Assembly: GCF_049472675.1 (NCBI RefSeq)
Contig: NZ_JAPNXM010000005.1
Location: forward strand, 62,001-126,000
Direction: 5' to 3'
Length of the DNA stretch: 64,000 nt
Source of the DNA: Deferribacter thermophilus
GTDB lineage: Bacteria; Chrysiogenota; Deferribacteres; Deferribacterales; Deferribacteraceae
Shown: one piece after another, positions 1 to 8,693 of the stretch
Numbering within the stretch: the stretch's first letter is position 1
Layout of the letters: the number at the start of each line of letters is the position of its first letter
Translations under genes and position numbers: made by a program
The notes under the pieces: model-generated
Databases searched by the model: none
What the model saw: the letters and a program-made list of their open reading frames with translations, nothing else
What the model was told of the DNA's origin: nothing

Positions 1-60
1 CAAATTATTTATTGCTATTAAAGGTAATTTCCCATAACCAGCTAATACGGCTGTTTTCAT
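1..60 (-). CDS. lpxI: LpxI-like UDP-2,3-diacylglucosamine pyrophosphatase (partial, N-terminus only)
   Basis: Only the first 20 codons are inside the window; the gene continues past the left edge. The visible N-terminus (MKTAVLAGYGKLPL) has the G-x-G-x-x-P-L opening typical of LpxI (DUF1009), which makes lipid X in lipid A synthesis in bacteria lacking LpxH. The ATG at 60 is preceded by AGGTAG and lies 3 bp beyond the stop of the upstream oxidoreductase gene, so it is the next gene of the lpx operon. The operon context supports the name, but a 20-residue fragment cannot prove it. Confidence 0.6.
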   Translation of the reverse strand, partial: MKTAVLAGYGKLPLIAINNL

Positions 61-63
61 TAT

Positions 64-1014
64 CTACCTGTTGTTTAACATCTCATCAATTTTTAAAGCC
101 ACTTCCAATGATTTTAATTCATGCTCCACTGAAACAACTCTACAAGCTCTATTATCAATACATTTTATAAAATTTTTTATTTCCAGCTTAAGAGGGTTGT
201 CTTTATACACAAAAAGTCTTTCTAATATATATTCATTTTTGTAAGTTAACTCTTTATTACCAAAAATATGTTGGCTTGTTCCCTGTCTATAAATATTTAT
301 ATCTTGATTTGTGTAATCTAAGAAAATAAACGCATCCTTTTGAGCTATACTCATTGTCCTATCTTTCTTCTGATTTACTCTACTAACAATTATGTTAGCT
401 ACAGTCCCTTTTTTAAATTTCAAATTAACTGAGGCATAATCAACAAGTTTAGAATATACAGAAGCACCTTGCGCTTGAATATCAACAACTTCATCTTCTA
501 AAATGTTTAATATAATATCTATATCATGAATCATCAAATCTAATATTATACTATCATTTTTCATCCTTTCAGCAAAAGGGCCTACTCTTCTCGATTCTAT
601 TAAGTATGGATTGTTTACGATTTTCTTTAATTCCATAACTGCTCCATTAAACCGCTCCACATGACCGATATTCAATACCAAATCCTTTTTCATTGCAATA
701 TCAAATAACTCTTTTGCCTGTTCAAGGTTAGTAGTTATAGGTTTTTCAACCAATACATGTTTACCAGCCAATAGACACTCTTTTGCAACTTCGTAGTGAT
801 ACTTTGTGGGAACAGCAATGGTAACTGCTTCTACAGTATCAAGCATTTCTCTATAATCCAAATACCCCCTAACACCAGTTAATTTTGATTGTTTATTAAG
901 CTCTTCTTCATTTATATCACAAATACCCATCAGCTTTACTTCAGGGATTTCATCATATAGATTTAAATGGTATTTCCCCATTCTTCCAAGTCCAATGAGC
1001 CCCATTTTAATCAT
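64..1014 (-). CDS. Gfo/Idh/MocA-family oxidoreductase of the lpx operon (GnnA-like?)
   Basis: This 316-residue protein is an NAD(P)-dependent sugar dehydrogenase by family. A Rossmann fold opens at residues 8-13 (GLGRMG), the EKP signature with its lysine is at 90-92, and the D-x-x-x-H type active-site segment DLMIHDID lies at about 159-166. The start has AGGAGA five bases upstream. It sits between lpxA (2 bp gap) and lpxI, which suggests a nucleotide-sugar substrate. GnnA enzymes beside lpxA oxidise UDP-GlcNAc at C3 to allow a 3-amino lipid A sugar, but their partner aminotransferase GnnB is not in this window. The family is certain; the exact substrate is inference. Confidence 0.85.
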   Translation of the reverse strand: MIKMGLIGLGRMGKYHLNLYDEIPEVKLMGICDINEEELNKQSKLTGVRGYLDYREMLDTVEAVTIAVPTKYHYEVAKECLLAGKHVLVEKPITTNLEQAKELFDIAMKKDLVLNIGHVERFNGAVMELKKIVNNPYLIESRRVGPFAERMKNDSIILDLMIHDIDIILNILEDEVVDIQAQGASVYSKLVDYASVNLKFKKGTVANIIVSRVNQKKDRTMSIAQKDAFIFLDYTNQDINIYRQGTSQHIFGNKELTYKNEYILERLFVYKDNPLKLEIKNFIKCIDNRACRVVSVEHELKSLEVALKIDEMLNNR

Positions 1015-1016
1015 AA

Positions 1017-1787
1017 CTATCTCCTAGTAATACCTCTTTTTGAGTATTTCATAAACTCAACAAACTCTCTACCCTCACTACTATTTACTACTTTTTCCAT
1101 CTCTATTATTGCTTCTTCCTTGGTATATTTTTTATCAAGAAATATTTTCAAAAGCTTTTTAAGTTCATTTCTCACTTCTAAACCGATACCTCTTCTTCTC
1201 AAACCAATTACATTTAGTCCATGGATAACAGCTGGATTACCTTCAACAAGGGTAAAAGGTGGCACATCTAAAGTAATTCTACTCATCCCCCCTATCATAG
1301 CAAGTTTCCCAATTCTTACAAACTGATGAACAGCAACTAATCCAGAAATTACTGCCATGTCCCCCACATGAATATGTCCAGCCAAGCCTGAATAACTTGT
1401 TAAAATAACATTATTACCAATCTTACAATCGTGAGCTATATGCGAACTTGCCATGATAAAACAATTATCACCAATCTCTGTTACCCAGTCCTCTTTTGTA
1501 GATGCTCTATGAATAGTAACAAATTCTCTGATAATGCAATTTTTCCCAATAATAAGCTTAGTATCTTCCCCTTTATAACTGATATCCTGAGGAGCACCAC
1601 CAAGATGCGCATTTGGTGAAATAATTGTCCCCTCTTTTATCTCTGTATTAGATTCTATTACAGTCCCAAAACCTATCTTTACATTATCATGAATAACGCA
1701 ATTTTTACCGATGTAAACATTGGGACCTATTTCGGCTTTTGATGAAATTTCTGAGCTTTTATCAATTATAGCTGTTTTGTGAATCAT
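1017..1787 (-). CDS. lpxA: UDP-N-acetylglucosamine acyltransferase LpxA
   Basis: LpxA performs the first step of lipid A synthesis in the cytoplasm, transferring a 3-hydroxyacyl chain from ACP to the 3-position of UDP-GlcNAc (or an analogous sugar). The 256 residues, near the usual 260, show left-handed beta-helix hexapeptide repeats through the first two thirds. The catalytic segment SHIAHDC places His119 at the position of E. coli His125. A helical C-terminal domain follows (GLRRRGI about 195). It overlaps fabZ by four bases (ATGA) and has no clear ribosome site of its own, so it is probably translated by coupling. The neighbouring Gfo-family enzyme raises the question of which sugar it accepts. 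Confidence 0.96.
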   Translation of the reverse strand: MIHKTAIIDKSSEISSKAEIGPNVYIGKNCVIHDNVKIGFGTVIESNTEIKEGTIISPNAHLGGAPQDISYKGEDTKLIIGKNCIIREFVTIHRASTKEDWVTEIGDNCFIMASSHIAHDCKIGNNVILTSYSGLAGHIHVGDMAVISGLVAVHQFVRIGKLAMIGGMSRITLDVPPFTLVEGNPAVIHGLNVIGLRRRGIGLEVRNELKKLLKIFLDKKYTKEEAIIEMEKVVNSSEGREFVEFMKYSKRGITRR

Positions 1788-2212
1788 TTTTGCACCATAG
1801 CCATAAATTCTGCTTCACACGCTATAACATCATCAACTTTAGCAACCCCCTTTAACTTCCAAACATCTTTTTTTCTCTTAACCACAGTTACCTCTAAAAT
1901 TAATTGATCACCAGGAACAACAGGTTTTCTAAACTTTGCATTATCTATTGACATAAAATAAACTTTTGCATCTTTCTTCTCTTCTTCAGAGTAAAATTGA
2001 AATGCCAATATACCACCAGCCTGAGCCAAAGCTTCAATAATCAAAACACCAGGCATTACAGGATTTGCTGGAAAATGCCCTAAAAAAAACTCCTCATTCA
2101 TAGTAACATTTTTTAACGCTTTTATTTTCAAATCATCTATTTCTAATACTCTATCAACTAATAAGAAAGGGTATCTGTGAGGTAAAATATCTTTAATTTT
2201 GTTTATATCCAT
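1784..2212 (-). CDS. fabZ: 3-hydroxyacyl-ACP dehydratase FabZ
   Basis: FabZ dehydrates 3-hydroxyacyl-ACP in fatty acid elongation and competes with LpxA and LpxD for the same acyl-ACP pool, which explains its place between them. The 142-residue hot-dog-fold protein carries the active-site segment GHFPANPVMPG with His46, and Glu60 in IIEALAQAGG. The opening motif LPHRYPFLLVDRV is typical. The ribosome site GGGGGAG lies four bases before the ATG and overlaps the end of lpxD. The order lpxD-fabZ-lpxA is the classical one. Confidence 0.97.
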   Translation of the reverse strand: MDINKIKDILPHRYPFLLVDRVLEIDDLKIKALKNVTMNEEFFLGHFPANPVMPGVLIIEALAQAGGILAFQFYSEEEKKDAKVYFMSIDNAKFRKPVVPGDQLILEVTVVKRKKDVWKLKGVAKVDDVIACEAEFMAMVQK

Positions 2213-2213
2213 A

Positions 2214-3203
2214 CTACTCCCCCTCTAAATTTTTTAAATATTTATCAATATTTTTCAAAATCACATTCAATTTTAACCATTTTTTATGATCCATTATTGG
2301 GCTTCCTGAATATACGCCAGGCTTTTTAACATTGCCAGGTACACCAGCTCTTGATGCTATAATTGTGCCAGCAGGAATTTTAACATGGTCAGCAACCCCT
2401 GATTGACCACCAATTATAACAAAATCACCAATCTCACTACTTCCTGCAATACCAGCCTGAGCTACGATTATACAGTGCTTACCTATTTTTACATTGTGCC
2501 CAACCTGAACTAAATTATCTATTTTCGTGCCAAAGCCTATTATTGTATCTCCCAATGTTCCTCTATCTATTGTACAGTTAGCACCTATTTCCACATGGCT
2601 TTCAATGATTACACTTCCAACCTGCTTTATTTTCTGATGACCAGAAGGTGTATTTACATAACCAAAACCATCACTACCAATAACAGTTCCAGAATGAATA
2701 ATTACATTATCCTCAATTTTTACATCTGAATAGATAGTCACATTTGAGTATATCTTACAATTTTTTCCAATCTTTACATTATTTCCAATTTTAACACCAT
2801 CTCCAATATATGTATTACAGCCAATCTCTGTACCATCACCTATTTTTGTAAAATCTCCTATATATACAGGTTTTTCAATCTTTACTCCACCGATAACAGC
2901 AGTCTTTGAGATCTCATGCTCTATCTCTTCATCTGGATAAAAAAGGTCTATAACTATTTTTATTGCTTGTTTTAAGTCTTTTACAAATAAGTGAGGGAGA
3001 TTTACATCCTTACCTTTTAATTTTTCATCTAAAATGGCAGCAACAAACCCCTTTGAAGAATCAAGCTGCCTGAGATAACCTTCTTTTCCTACAAAGGTTA
3101 TACTTTGTGGCTTTGGGAAATCAATCGCTGCCACATTGAGAATATCTACATCTTCACCGTTAAAATCACAATTTAATTTTTTAGCTATTTCACTTAGCTT
3201 CAT
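2214..3203 (-). CDS. lpxD: UDP-3-O-(3-hydroxyacyl)glucosamine N-acyltransferase LpxD
   Basis: LpxD adds the N-linked hydroxyacyl chain in the third step of lipid A synthesis. From the ATG at 3203 (MKLSEIAKKLN, the usual opening) the protein has 329 residues: an N-terminal uridine-binding domain, about 24 hexapeptide-repeat residues per coil through the middle, and the catalytic DNLVQVGHN with His236. The open frame reaches upstream to 3245, but those codons lie inside the skp gene and do not match the family; 3215 (MQIKMKL) is the only other plausible ATG. The chosen start overlaps the skp stop by 14 bases. Confidence 0.95.
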   Translation of the reverse strand: MKLSEIAKKLNCDFNGEDVDILNVAAIDFPKPQSITFVGKEGYLRQLDSSKGFVAAILDEKLKGKDVNLPHLFVKDLKQAIKIVIDLFYPDEEIEHEISKTAVIGGVKIEKPVYIGDFTKIGDGTEIGCNTYIGDGVKIGNNVKIGKNCKIYSNVTIYSDVKIEDNVIIHSGTVIGSDGFGYVNTPSGHQKIKQVGSVIIESHVEIGANCTIDRGTLGDTIIGFGTKIDNLVQVGHNVKIGKHCIIVAQAGIAGSSEIGDFVIIGGQSGVADHVKIPAGTIIASRAGVPGNVKKPGVYSGSPIMDHKKWLKLNVILKNIDKYLKNLEGE

Positions 3204-3729
3204 TTTGATTTGCATGCCATTCTTTGTTATATCTTTCAACAACAAGATTTGTTATATCCACTTTGTCAGAATTGTACAATACACCTGATTCTCTTACCTC
3301 TAAAATAATATCATATTTTAGTTCTTTCCCAAGCTTTTCAACAACTTCCTTTAAATCGGTAGCTATTTTTGAAATAAATTCTTGCTCTTTCTTCTTAAGC
3401 TCTTCGTTAGAATCAGCTACAAATCTTTTCAAATCTTTTAATTTTTTCTGATAATCATCTAATTTTGCTTGTTTTGCATCTTCAGATAATAGTGAGCTTT
3501 GATTATTAATCTCTTCTTGCATCCTCTTAAGTTCGTTTTGTTTTTCATTAATCTCTTGCTGCTTTGCACTATAAAGCTTCTTCATCTCTTCAACAGCTGC
3601 TTTACCAGCATCACATTCATCAAGAGCTTTCTGCATATTTACAACCGCTATCTTTAGCTCAGCATAAGCTGAACCAATAAAAACAAAAAAAATAGCCAAA
3701 AATAATATTCCAAACTTCTTCTTCATCAT
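3190..3729 (-). CDS. OmpH/Skp-family periplasmic chaperone
   Basis: Skp/OmpH proteins bind unfolded outer-membrane proteins in the periplasm and hand them to the BAM complex. The 179 residues begin with a signal peptide whose likely cleavage is after GSAYA (residue 23). The mature part opens with the family strand ELKIAVVNMQKAL, followed by a long, highly charged coiled coil at about residues 40-130 and a closing beta strand. An AGGAGG site lies eight bases before the first of two adjacent ATG codons. It follows bamA by about 25 bp, matching the conserved bamA-skp-lpxD order. The assignment rests on signal peptide, coiled coil and context. Confidence 0.9.
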   Translation of the reverse strand: MMKKKFGILFLAIFFVFIGSAYAELKIAVVNMQKALDECDAGKAAVEEMKKLYSAKQQEINEKQNELKRMQEEINNQSSLLSEDAKQAKLDDYQKKLKDLKRFVADSNEELKKKEQEFISKIATDLKEVVEKLGKELKYDIILEVRESGVLYNSDKVDITNLVVERYNKEWHANQNEAK

Positions 3730-3753
3730 AAAAAATTCCTCCTTTATGTTAAT

Positions 3754-5994
3754 TTAAAACATTCCTCCAATTGAAAAATCCCACCTATCAGCGGACTCAC
3801 CAGATTTTCTATCCAATTTTTTCCCATATTCTAATCTTAAAGGGCCTATTGGACTAAACCATCTAAAACCAAAACCTGCCGATTTTCTTAAGTCATAAGA
3901 GAAATAATCTTCCCCATTATCATACACCTGACCTGCATCAAAAAACACAACCCCCTTTAAATTAGCTGCTTCAGATATAGGAAATGTAACCTCAGCATTA
4001 AATAGAACATATTTATCACCACCATACTCATAACCTGTCTCATCCTTAGGTGAAATATCCCCATATTTAAAACCTCTCACACTATACATCCCACCTAATC
4101 TATATCTTTCATCAACTGGCAATGGATCATTATTTAAAGATTTTAAATAACCGATCTCTCCATGAAGCATACCTACAAATTTCCAGAAAAGAGGGAAGTA
4201 TTGGGAAGTTTCAAAACCCATTTTAACAAAATTGTTATCACCACCTAATATACCGCCTGCATATTTTACAAATATTTTTGATCTGTTCCCCTTTGATGGA
4301 TCTATTGGACTATCAAGAGTACTCCAAACCAAAGAAGGTGTAAAACTTATTGTGGTTGTTTCACCTTCCTGATCTTTTATATATTGTGAGGCCGTATCAT
4401 CAATATCATAAATCTTAATTTTATCATAAGCAAATCTATAATATGCATATAGTTTTCGATTTATAATTGAATGCCCTAATCTTAAAGCTCCACCTTTTGA
4501 TTTTTTTGTATACTCATAATAGCTTCTCTTAAGATTGTAAAGATCAAACCCAAAAGTAATAGGTCTATCAAACAACCAAGGGTTTGTAAAACTTAAAGTA
4601 TAATCGGTTCTTTTTGATGAAAATTCTGATTTAAGACTTAATTTATATCCCAGCCCCCAAAAGTTATTTTGAGATAATTGAATTGTACCTACAAACCCAT
4701 CAAGTGTAGAATAACCAGCTCCTAAACTGAACATCCCAGTTGGTTTCTCTTTTACATTGAGCTTTAAATTTATTTTGTCCTTATCAAAAGGATCCTCAAT
4801 TAGATTAACTTCTTCGAAATACCCTGTATTTTCTATATGCCTTTTAGAGGATTTAATTTTTTTACTGTTATAAATTTCCCCTTCATGAATATCAAACTCT
4901 CTCCTAATAACCCTATCCCTTGTTTTAGTATTTCCACTAATTATGATTTCATGAATATGTACTAAAACATTTTCTTCTACTTTATAAAGGATATCCACTA
5001 CCTTTTCATCATCATCAATAACAGTATCTGGTTCAATATTCGCAAAAGCATACCCTATTTCAGTAAATGCATCAGTTAAAGATTCTATATCTTTTCTAAA
5101 TTTTTCACTGGAAAAGATATCCCCCTCTTTAAGAAGAACCCTTTTTCTAAGCTCCTTTTCGCTTCGGTGTATATTTCCACTAAAAGAAATTTTTCTTACT
5201 TTATATTGATTACCCTCTTCAATCCTAAATGTCACAACTATTTTTGTTTTATCATCATTCAATTCAACTTCAGGCTCAGCCACCTTTACTCGCATATAGC
5301 CGTTATTAAGATACTTTGCTCTGATCCTTTCCCTATCTAATTCCAGTTCATCCCTTTTTAATTTACCACTACCTGTCAGCCACGACCAAAACCCTTTTTC
5401 AGAAGTCTCAATTACCTTTTTAAGCTCTTTATCCGTATATATCTTATTACCATAAAAATTAATTTTGACCACTTTGGCTTCTTTCCCTTCATCTATAGTA
5501 AAAATAAGGTCAACACTATTATCTTTTCTTTCTTCTAAATCATAATCTATTTTTATATTATAAAAATTCTCATCTTCATACTTTTTTCTGATTTCTGCAA
5601 TACTCTGCTCAATCTTTGCTTTATCAAAGGGATCTCCTTCATGAATTATTAAGATCTCCTTTAAAGTTTCCTCTCTGATTTCATCATTACCTTCAATATA
5701 TATCTTATTTATAAAAGGCTTTTCTTTTACAAAATAGGTCAAAACGATTTTATCTTCTACAGCTGATAAATCAGCTTTTATATCCAGAAAATAGCCTGTT
5801 TTATAAAGCTCCTTAATAGTTTCGTCTATCTTTTTCAAATCAAAAACATCACCAGGTTTAACCGTATATTTTTTGATAGTTTCTAATGGTACCCTTTTGT
5901 TCCCTTCAATTAGAACATTATCTATCAATACTTCAGCAAAAACAAACTTTATAAAAAATACAATAAAGAAAATAAAAATTATTTTTTTAGTCAT
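3754..5994 (-). CDS. bamA: Outer-membrane protein assembly factor BamA
   Basis: BamA is the core of the machine that folds and inserts beta-barrel proteins into the outer membrane. The 746-residue protein has a signal peptide ending near FVFA-E at residue 20, five POTRA domains over about residues 21-420 (repeated IEGN/ISGN-type strand starts), and a 16-strand Omp85 barrel. The lid-loop motif VRGF is at 639-642, and the chain ends in phenylalanine, as expected for a barrel protein. Its start overlaps the end of hisG by eight bases and uses GAGG six bases upstream. It is followed by skp and the lpx genes. Confidence 0.97.
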   Translation of the reverse strand: MTKKIIFIFFIVFFIKFVFAEVLIDNVLIEGNKRVPLETIKKYTVKPGDVFDLKKIDETIKELYKTGYFLDIKADLSAVEDKIVLTYFVKEKPFINKIYIEGNDEIREETLKEILIIHEGDPFDKAKIEQSIAEIRKKYEDENFYNIKIDYDLEERKDNSVDLIFTIDEGKEAKVVKINFYGNKIYTDKELKKVIETSEKGFWSWLTGSGKLKRDELELDRERIRAKYLNNGYMRVKVAEPEVELNDDKTKIVVTFRIEEGNQYKVRKISFSGNIHRSEKELRKRVLLKEGDIFSSEKFRKDIESLTDAFTEIGYAFANIEPDTVIDDDEKVVDILYKVEENVLVHIHEIIISGNTKTRDRVIRREFDIHEGEIYNSKKIKSSKRHIENTGYFEEVNLIEDPFDKDKINLKLNVKEKPTGMFSLGAGYSTLDGFVGTIQLSQNNFWGLGYKLSLKSEFSSKRTDYTLSFTNPWLFDRPITFGFDLYNLKRSYYEYTKKSKGGALRLGHSIINRKLYAYYRFAYDKIKIYDIDDTASQYIKDQEGETTTISFTPSLVWSTLDSPIDPSKGNRSKIFVKYAGGILGGDNNFVKMGFETSQYFPLFWKFVGMLHGEIGYLKSLNNDPLPVDERYRLGGMYSVRGFKYGDISPKDETGYEYGGDKYVLFNAEVTFPISEAANLKGVVFFDAGQVYDNGEDYFSYDLRKSAGFGFRWFSPIGPLRLEYGKKLDRKSGESADRWDFSIGGMF

Positions 5995-6613
5995 TCAATG
6001 CCTCAATCAATTTTTTAATCCTATTAGATTCCAATTTAGCAAGATTTTTATTAGCTATTAATCTTGCTGTTGACTCCATCACAGTGACTATCTCCTTTAG
6101 GCCATTTTTTCTTAAAGTCTCACCAGTTGACACCAAGTCAACAATTAAATCTGATAAGCCTACAATTGGCGCCAATTCTATTGATCCATACAGTTTAATA
6201 ATTTCTACAAACAAACCATTTTCAAAAAAATACCTTTTGGTAATATTTGGATATTTTGTGGCAATTTTCAAATTATGGGTAAAATCACCCATCCAATCTT
6301 TTGGACCAGCTACACATAATCTACAATAACCGAATTTTAAGTCTAAAAACTCATACACATCAGGGCATAACTCCTCCAAAACATCTTTACCTACCACTCC
6401 AATATGGCAAGCCCCATTTTCAACATAAGTTGGCACATCCATATTCCTTACTACCATAAATCTTAACTTATTATTTTTATCTTCAAAAATTAATTTTCTT
6501 GAATTTAAATCGATACAGTCATCAGCTAAGCCTTTATTAACTAAAAGCTCAATAGTATCATTAGCCATTCTACCTTTAGGTAGAGCAATATTAATAAAAC
6601 CATCATTCCCCAT
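5987..6613 (-). CDS. hisG: ATP phosphoribosyltransferase, short-form HisG
   Basis: HisG condenses ATP with PRPP in the first step of histidine synthesis. At about 208 residues it is the short form lacking the C-terminal regulatory domain; short HisG normally works with the HisRS-like subunit HisZ, which is not in this window. The PRPP loop VDLVSTGETL lies at about 158-167. The ATG at 6613 is preferred because GAGAG stands six bases before it; an in-frame TTG at 6619 lacks spacing. It overlaps murA by 11 bases and bamA by 8, so it is locked into an envelope operon, away from hisBHA near 60-62 kb. Confidence 0.95.
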   Translation of the reverse strand: MGNDGFINIALPKGRMANDTIELLVNKGLADDCIDLNSRKLIFEDKNNKLRFMVVRNMDVPTYVENGACHIGVVGKDVLEELCPDVYEFLDLKFGYCRLCVAGPKDWMGDFTHNLKIATKYPNITKRYFFENGLFVEIIKLYGSIELAPIVGLSDLIVDLVSTGETLRKNGLKEIVTVMESTARLIANKNLAKLESNRIKKLIEALND

Positions 6614-7865
6614 TTTCAACTCTCTTTATTTTTGCACCTAGCTTATTTAATTTTTCATCAAACTTCTCATAACCTCTATCAAGATGATAAATCCTATGTA
6701 CATGAGTTTCACCATCAGCAATCAAACCAGCTAAAACCAATGAAGCGCTAGCTCTTAAATCTGAAGCCATAACATGGGCACCGCTTAATCTCTCTACACC
6801 TCTTACTATGGCTGATCTATCTTTTAGTCTAATATCTGCTCCCATCCTTTTAAGTTCAGCTACATGCATAAAACGATTTTCAAATATATTTTCTGTAATA
6901 ACTGATACCCCTTTAGCCACTGTCATCAAAGCCATAAATTGAGCTTGTAAGTCTGTAGGGAATCCAGGATAAACCTGAGTTGTGATATCTGCAGCATCAA
7001 GCCTTTTATCTGCCGATACCCTAATAACATTTTCTCCCAATACCTCAATATTTATACCAATTTCTAAAAACTTATCTATGACCGTAGTAAGGCAGTCAAT
7101 TGGTACACCTTTTAATAATATATCCCCCTTTGTTATTGCTGCAGCACAAATCAAAGTGGCAGCTTCTATCCTGTCATTCATCACTTTATAATCTGTGGCT
7201 ATTAAATTATCGCTACCATAAATTTTCACTGTTTTAGTTCCCAAACCTTCTATTTTCACACCCATCTTCATAAGAAAATTTCCCAAATCCACTACTTCTG
7301 GTTCAATAGCTGCATTATAAATAGTAGTGACACCTTTTGCACCAGCAGCTGCCATCATGATATTTTCAGTCCCTGTAACTGTCACAAGGTCAAAATATAT
7401 ATCAGTTCCGATCAATTTTTCACACTCAGCGACAATATAGCCATGCTCAATCTCAATTTTTGCACCCATTAATTTTAGTGCTTTAATATGCTGATCCACA
7501 GGACGCTCACCAATTGCACAACCCCCAGGTAACGATACACGAGCTCTTTTCCTCTTTGCAAGTAGTGGCCCCAATACAAGAATACTTGCTCGCATTGTCT
7601 TAACAAGCTCATAAGGTGCCTCAAAAGCATCTCCGCCACTATTTCTTAAAACCAGCTGATTATTTCTTAAATCTGTTTCAATGTTTAAAAGATTAAGAAG
7701 CTTACATAAAGTTCTGACATCTCTTAAATCTGGCACATTTTCTAAAGTGTATCCCCCCTCTGCTAAAATTGTGGCAGCCATTATAGGCAACGATGCATTT
7801 TTAGAACCACTTACACTGACCTCACCAGTAAGCCTATTTCCACCTTCAATGACTAATTTCTCCAA
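6603..7865 (-). CDS. murA: UDP-N-acetylglucosamine 1-carboxyvinyltransferase MurA
   Basis: MurA transfers enolpyruvate from PEP to UDP-GlcNAc, the committed step of peptidoglycan synthesis. The 420 residues match the usual length. The UDP-GlcNAc-binding SGSKNASLP includes Lys22-Asn23, and LPGGCAIGERPVDQH places the catalytic cysteine at 116; a cysteine here is the form normally sensitive to fosfomycin. Translation appears to begin at TTG with AGGG seven bases upstream; no ATG fits better. It overlaps prmC by 13 bases and hisG by 11. Confidence 0.97.
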   Translation of the reverse strand: MEKLVIEGGNRLTGEVSVSGSKNASLPIMAATILAEGGYTLENVPDLRDVRTLCKLLNLLNIETDLRNNQLVLRNSGGDAFEAPYELVKTMRASILVLGPLLAKRKRARVSLPGGCAIGERPVDQHIKALKLMGAKIEIEHGYIVAECEKLIGTDIYFDLVTVTGTENIMMAAAGAKGVTTIYNAAIEPEVVDLGNFLMKMGVKIEGLGTKTVKIYGSDNLIATDYKVMNDRIEAATLICAAAITKGDILLKGVPIDCLTTVIDKFLEIGINIEVLGENVIRVSADKRLDAADITTQVYPGFPTDLQAQFMALMTVAKGVSVITENIFENRFMHVAELKRMGADIRLKDRSAIVRGVERLSGAHVMASDLRASASLVLAGLIADGETHVHRIYHLDRGYEKFDEKLNKLGAKIKRVENGE

Positions 7866-8689
7866 ATCAAAACCCTCTCTTTCCCTGACAAATCTCTAAC
7901 AAACTCAAAATCCTTATCCTTAAAAATCTCTTTTATCTTATCTAACTTATCCCACGGTATTTCAAAAAAAATAATTCCACCTTTTTTACATAATTTAGGT
8001 AATTTACTCAACAGCTTTTTATAAAATAACAAACCCTCATCTTCTGCAAACAGGGCTTGCTCTGGCTCATAAAGGATAGAATCCTCAAAATTACTTGATC
8101 TGTCAACATACGGGGGGTTACATGTAATAAAGTCAAAAGTTATCCCACCTTTAAACAACCTCTCAATATTTAAAACATCAAAGTTCAAAAAACTCAATTT
8201 ATCTTCAACAGAATGCTTTATACTATTAAATCTAGCTATCTTCAAGGCATTTATAGAAATATCTACCCCTACCCCTTTTATCTTTTTTTTGCTGTTTTTG
8301 ATTATCGAAATGGGAATACAGCCTGAACCTGTACACAAATCAAGCATAAACCCTTTATTGTACCTCTTTAGCACTTCTTCTACTAACACTTCTGTTTCAT
8401 ATCTTGGAATTAAAACAGCTTCATCCACATAAAACTCTAATCCATAAAAATACCTTTTTTTAGTTATATAATTTACAGGATACTTTTTACCAATCTTTTC
8501 AAAAACTTTAGATACATCAGTATCATAAATATATAACTCATCCATCTTAAATGGAATCTCTTCATATTTAATATTGAAAATATATGAAATAAGCTCTTTT
8601 ATTTGAGAAATTGAAAGATGTTTAAAATTATTTTGTAAAAAGTTGATATAATCTCTTACCCTATAATAGCCCCCAACTATTAGGGACAT
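7853..8689 (-). CDS. prmC: Release-factor glutamine methyltransferase PrmC
   Basis: PrmC methylates the glutamine of the GGQ motif in release factors and so is the direct modifier of the neighbouring prfA product. The 278 residues show an N-terminal helical recognition domain, the segment IPRYETE (95-101), the SAM-binding DLCTGSGC (117-124) and the catalytic NPPY at 191-194. It starts four bases past the prfA stop without a strong ribosome site, so coupled translation is likely. The pair prfA-prmC is widely conserved. Confidence 0.96.
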   Translation of the reverse strand: MSLIVGGYYRVRDYINFLQNNFKHLSISQIKELISYIFNIKYEEIPFKMDELYIYDTDVSKVFEKIGKKYPVNYITKKRYFYGLEFYVDEAVLIPRYETEVLVEEVLKRYNKGFMLDLCTGSGCIPISIIKNSKKKIKGVGVDISINALKIARFNSIKHSVEDKLSFLNFDVLNIERLFKGGITFDFITCNPPYVDRSSNFEDSILYEPEQALFAEDEGLLFYKKLLSKLPKLCKKGGIIFFEIPWDKLDKIKEIFKDKDFEFVRDLSGKERVLIWRN

Positions 8690-8693
8690 TATT

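Noticed and set aside
3204..3245. Upstream extension of lpxD
   Set aside because: The extra codons lie in the skp reading region and do not match the LpxD N-terminus; MKLSEIAKKLN is the family start.
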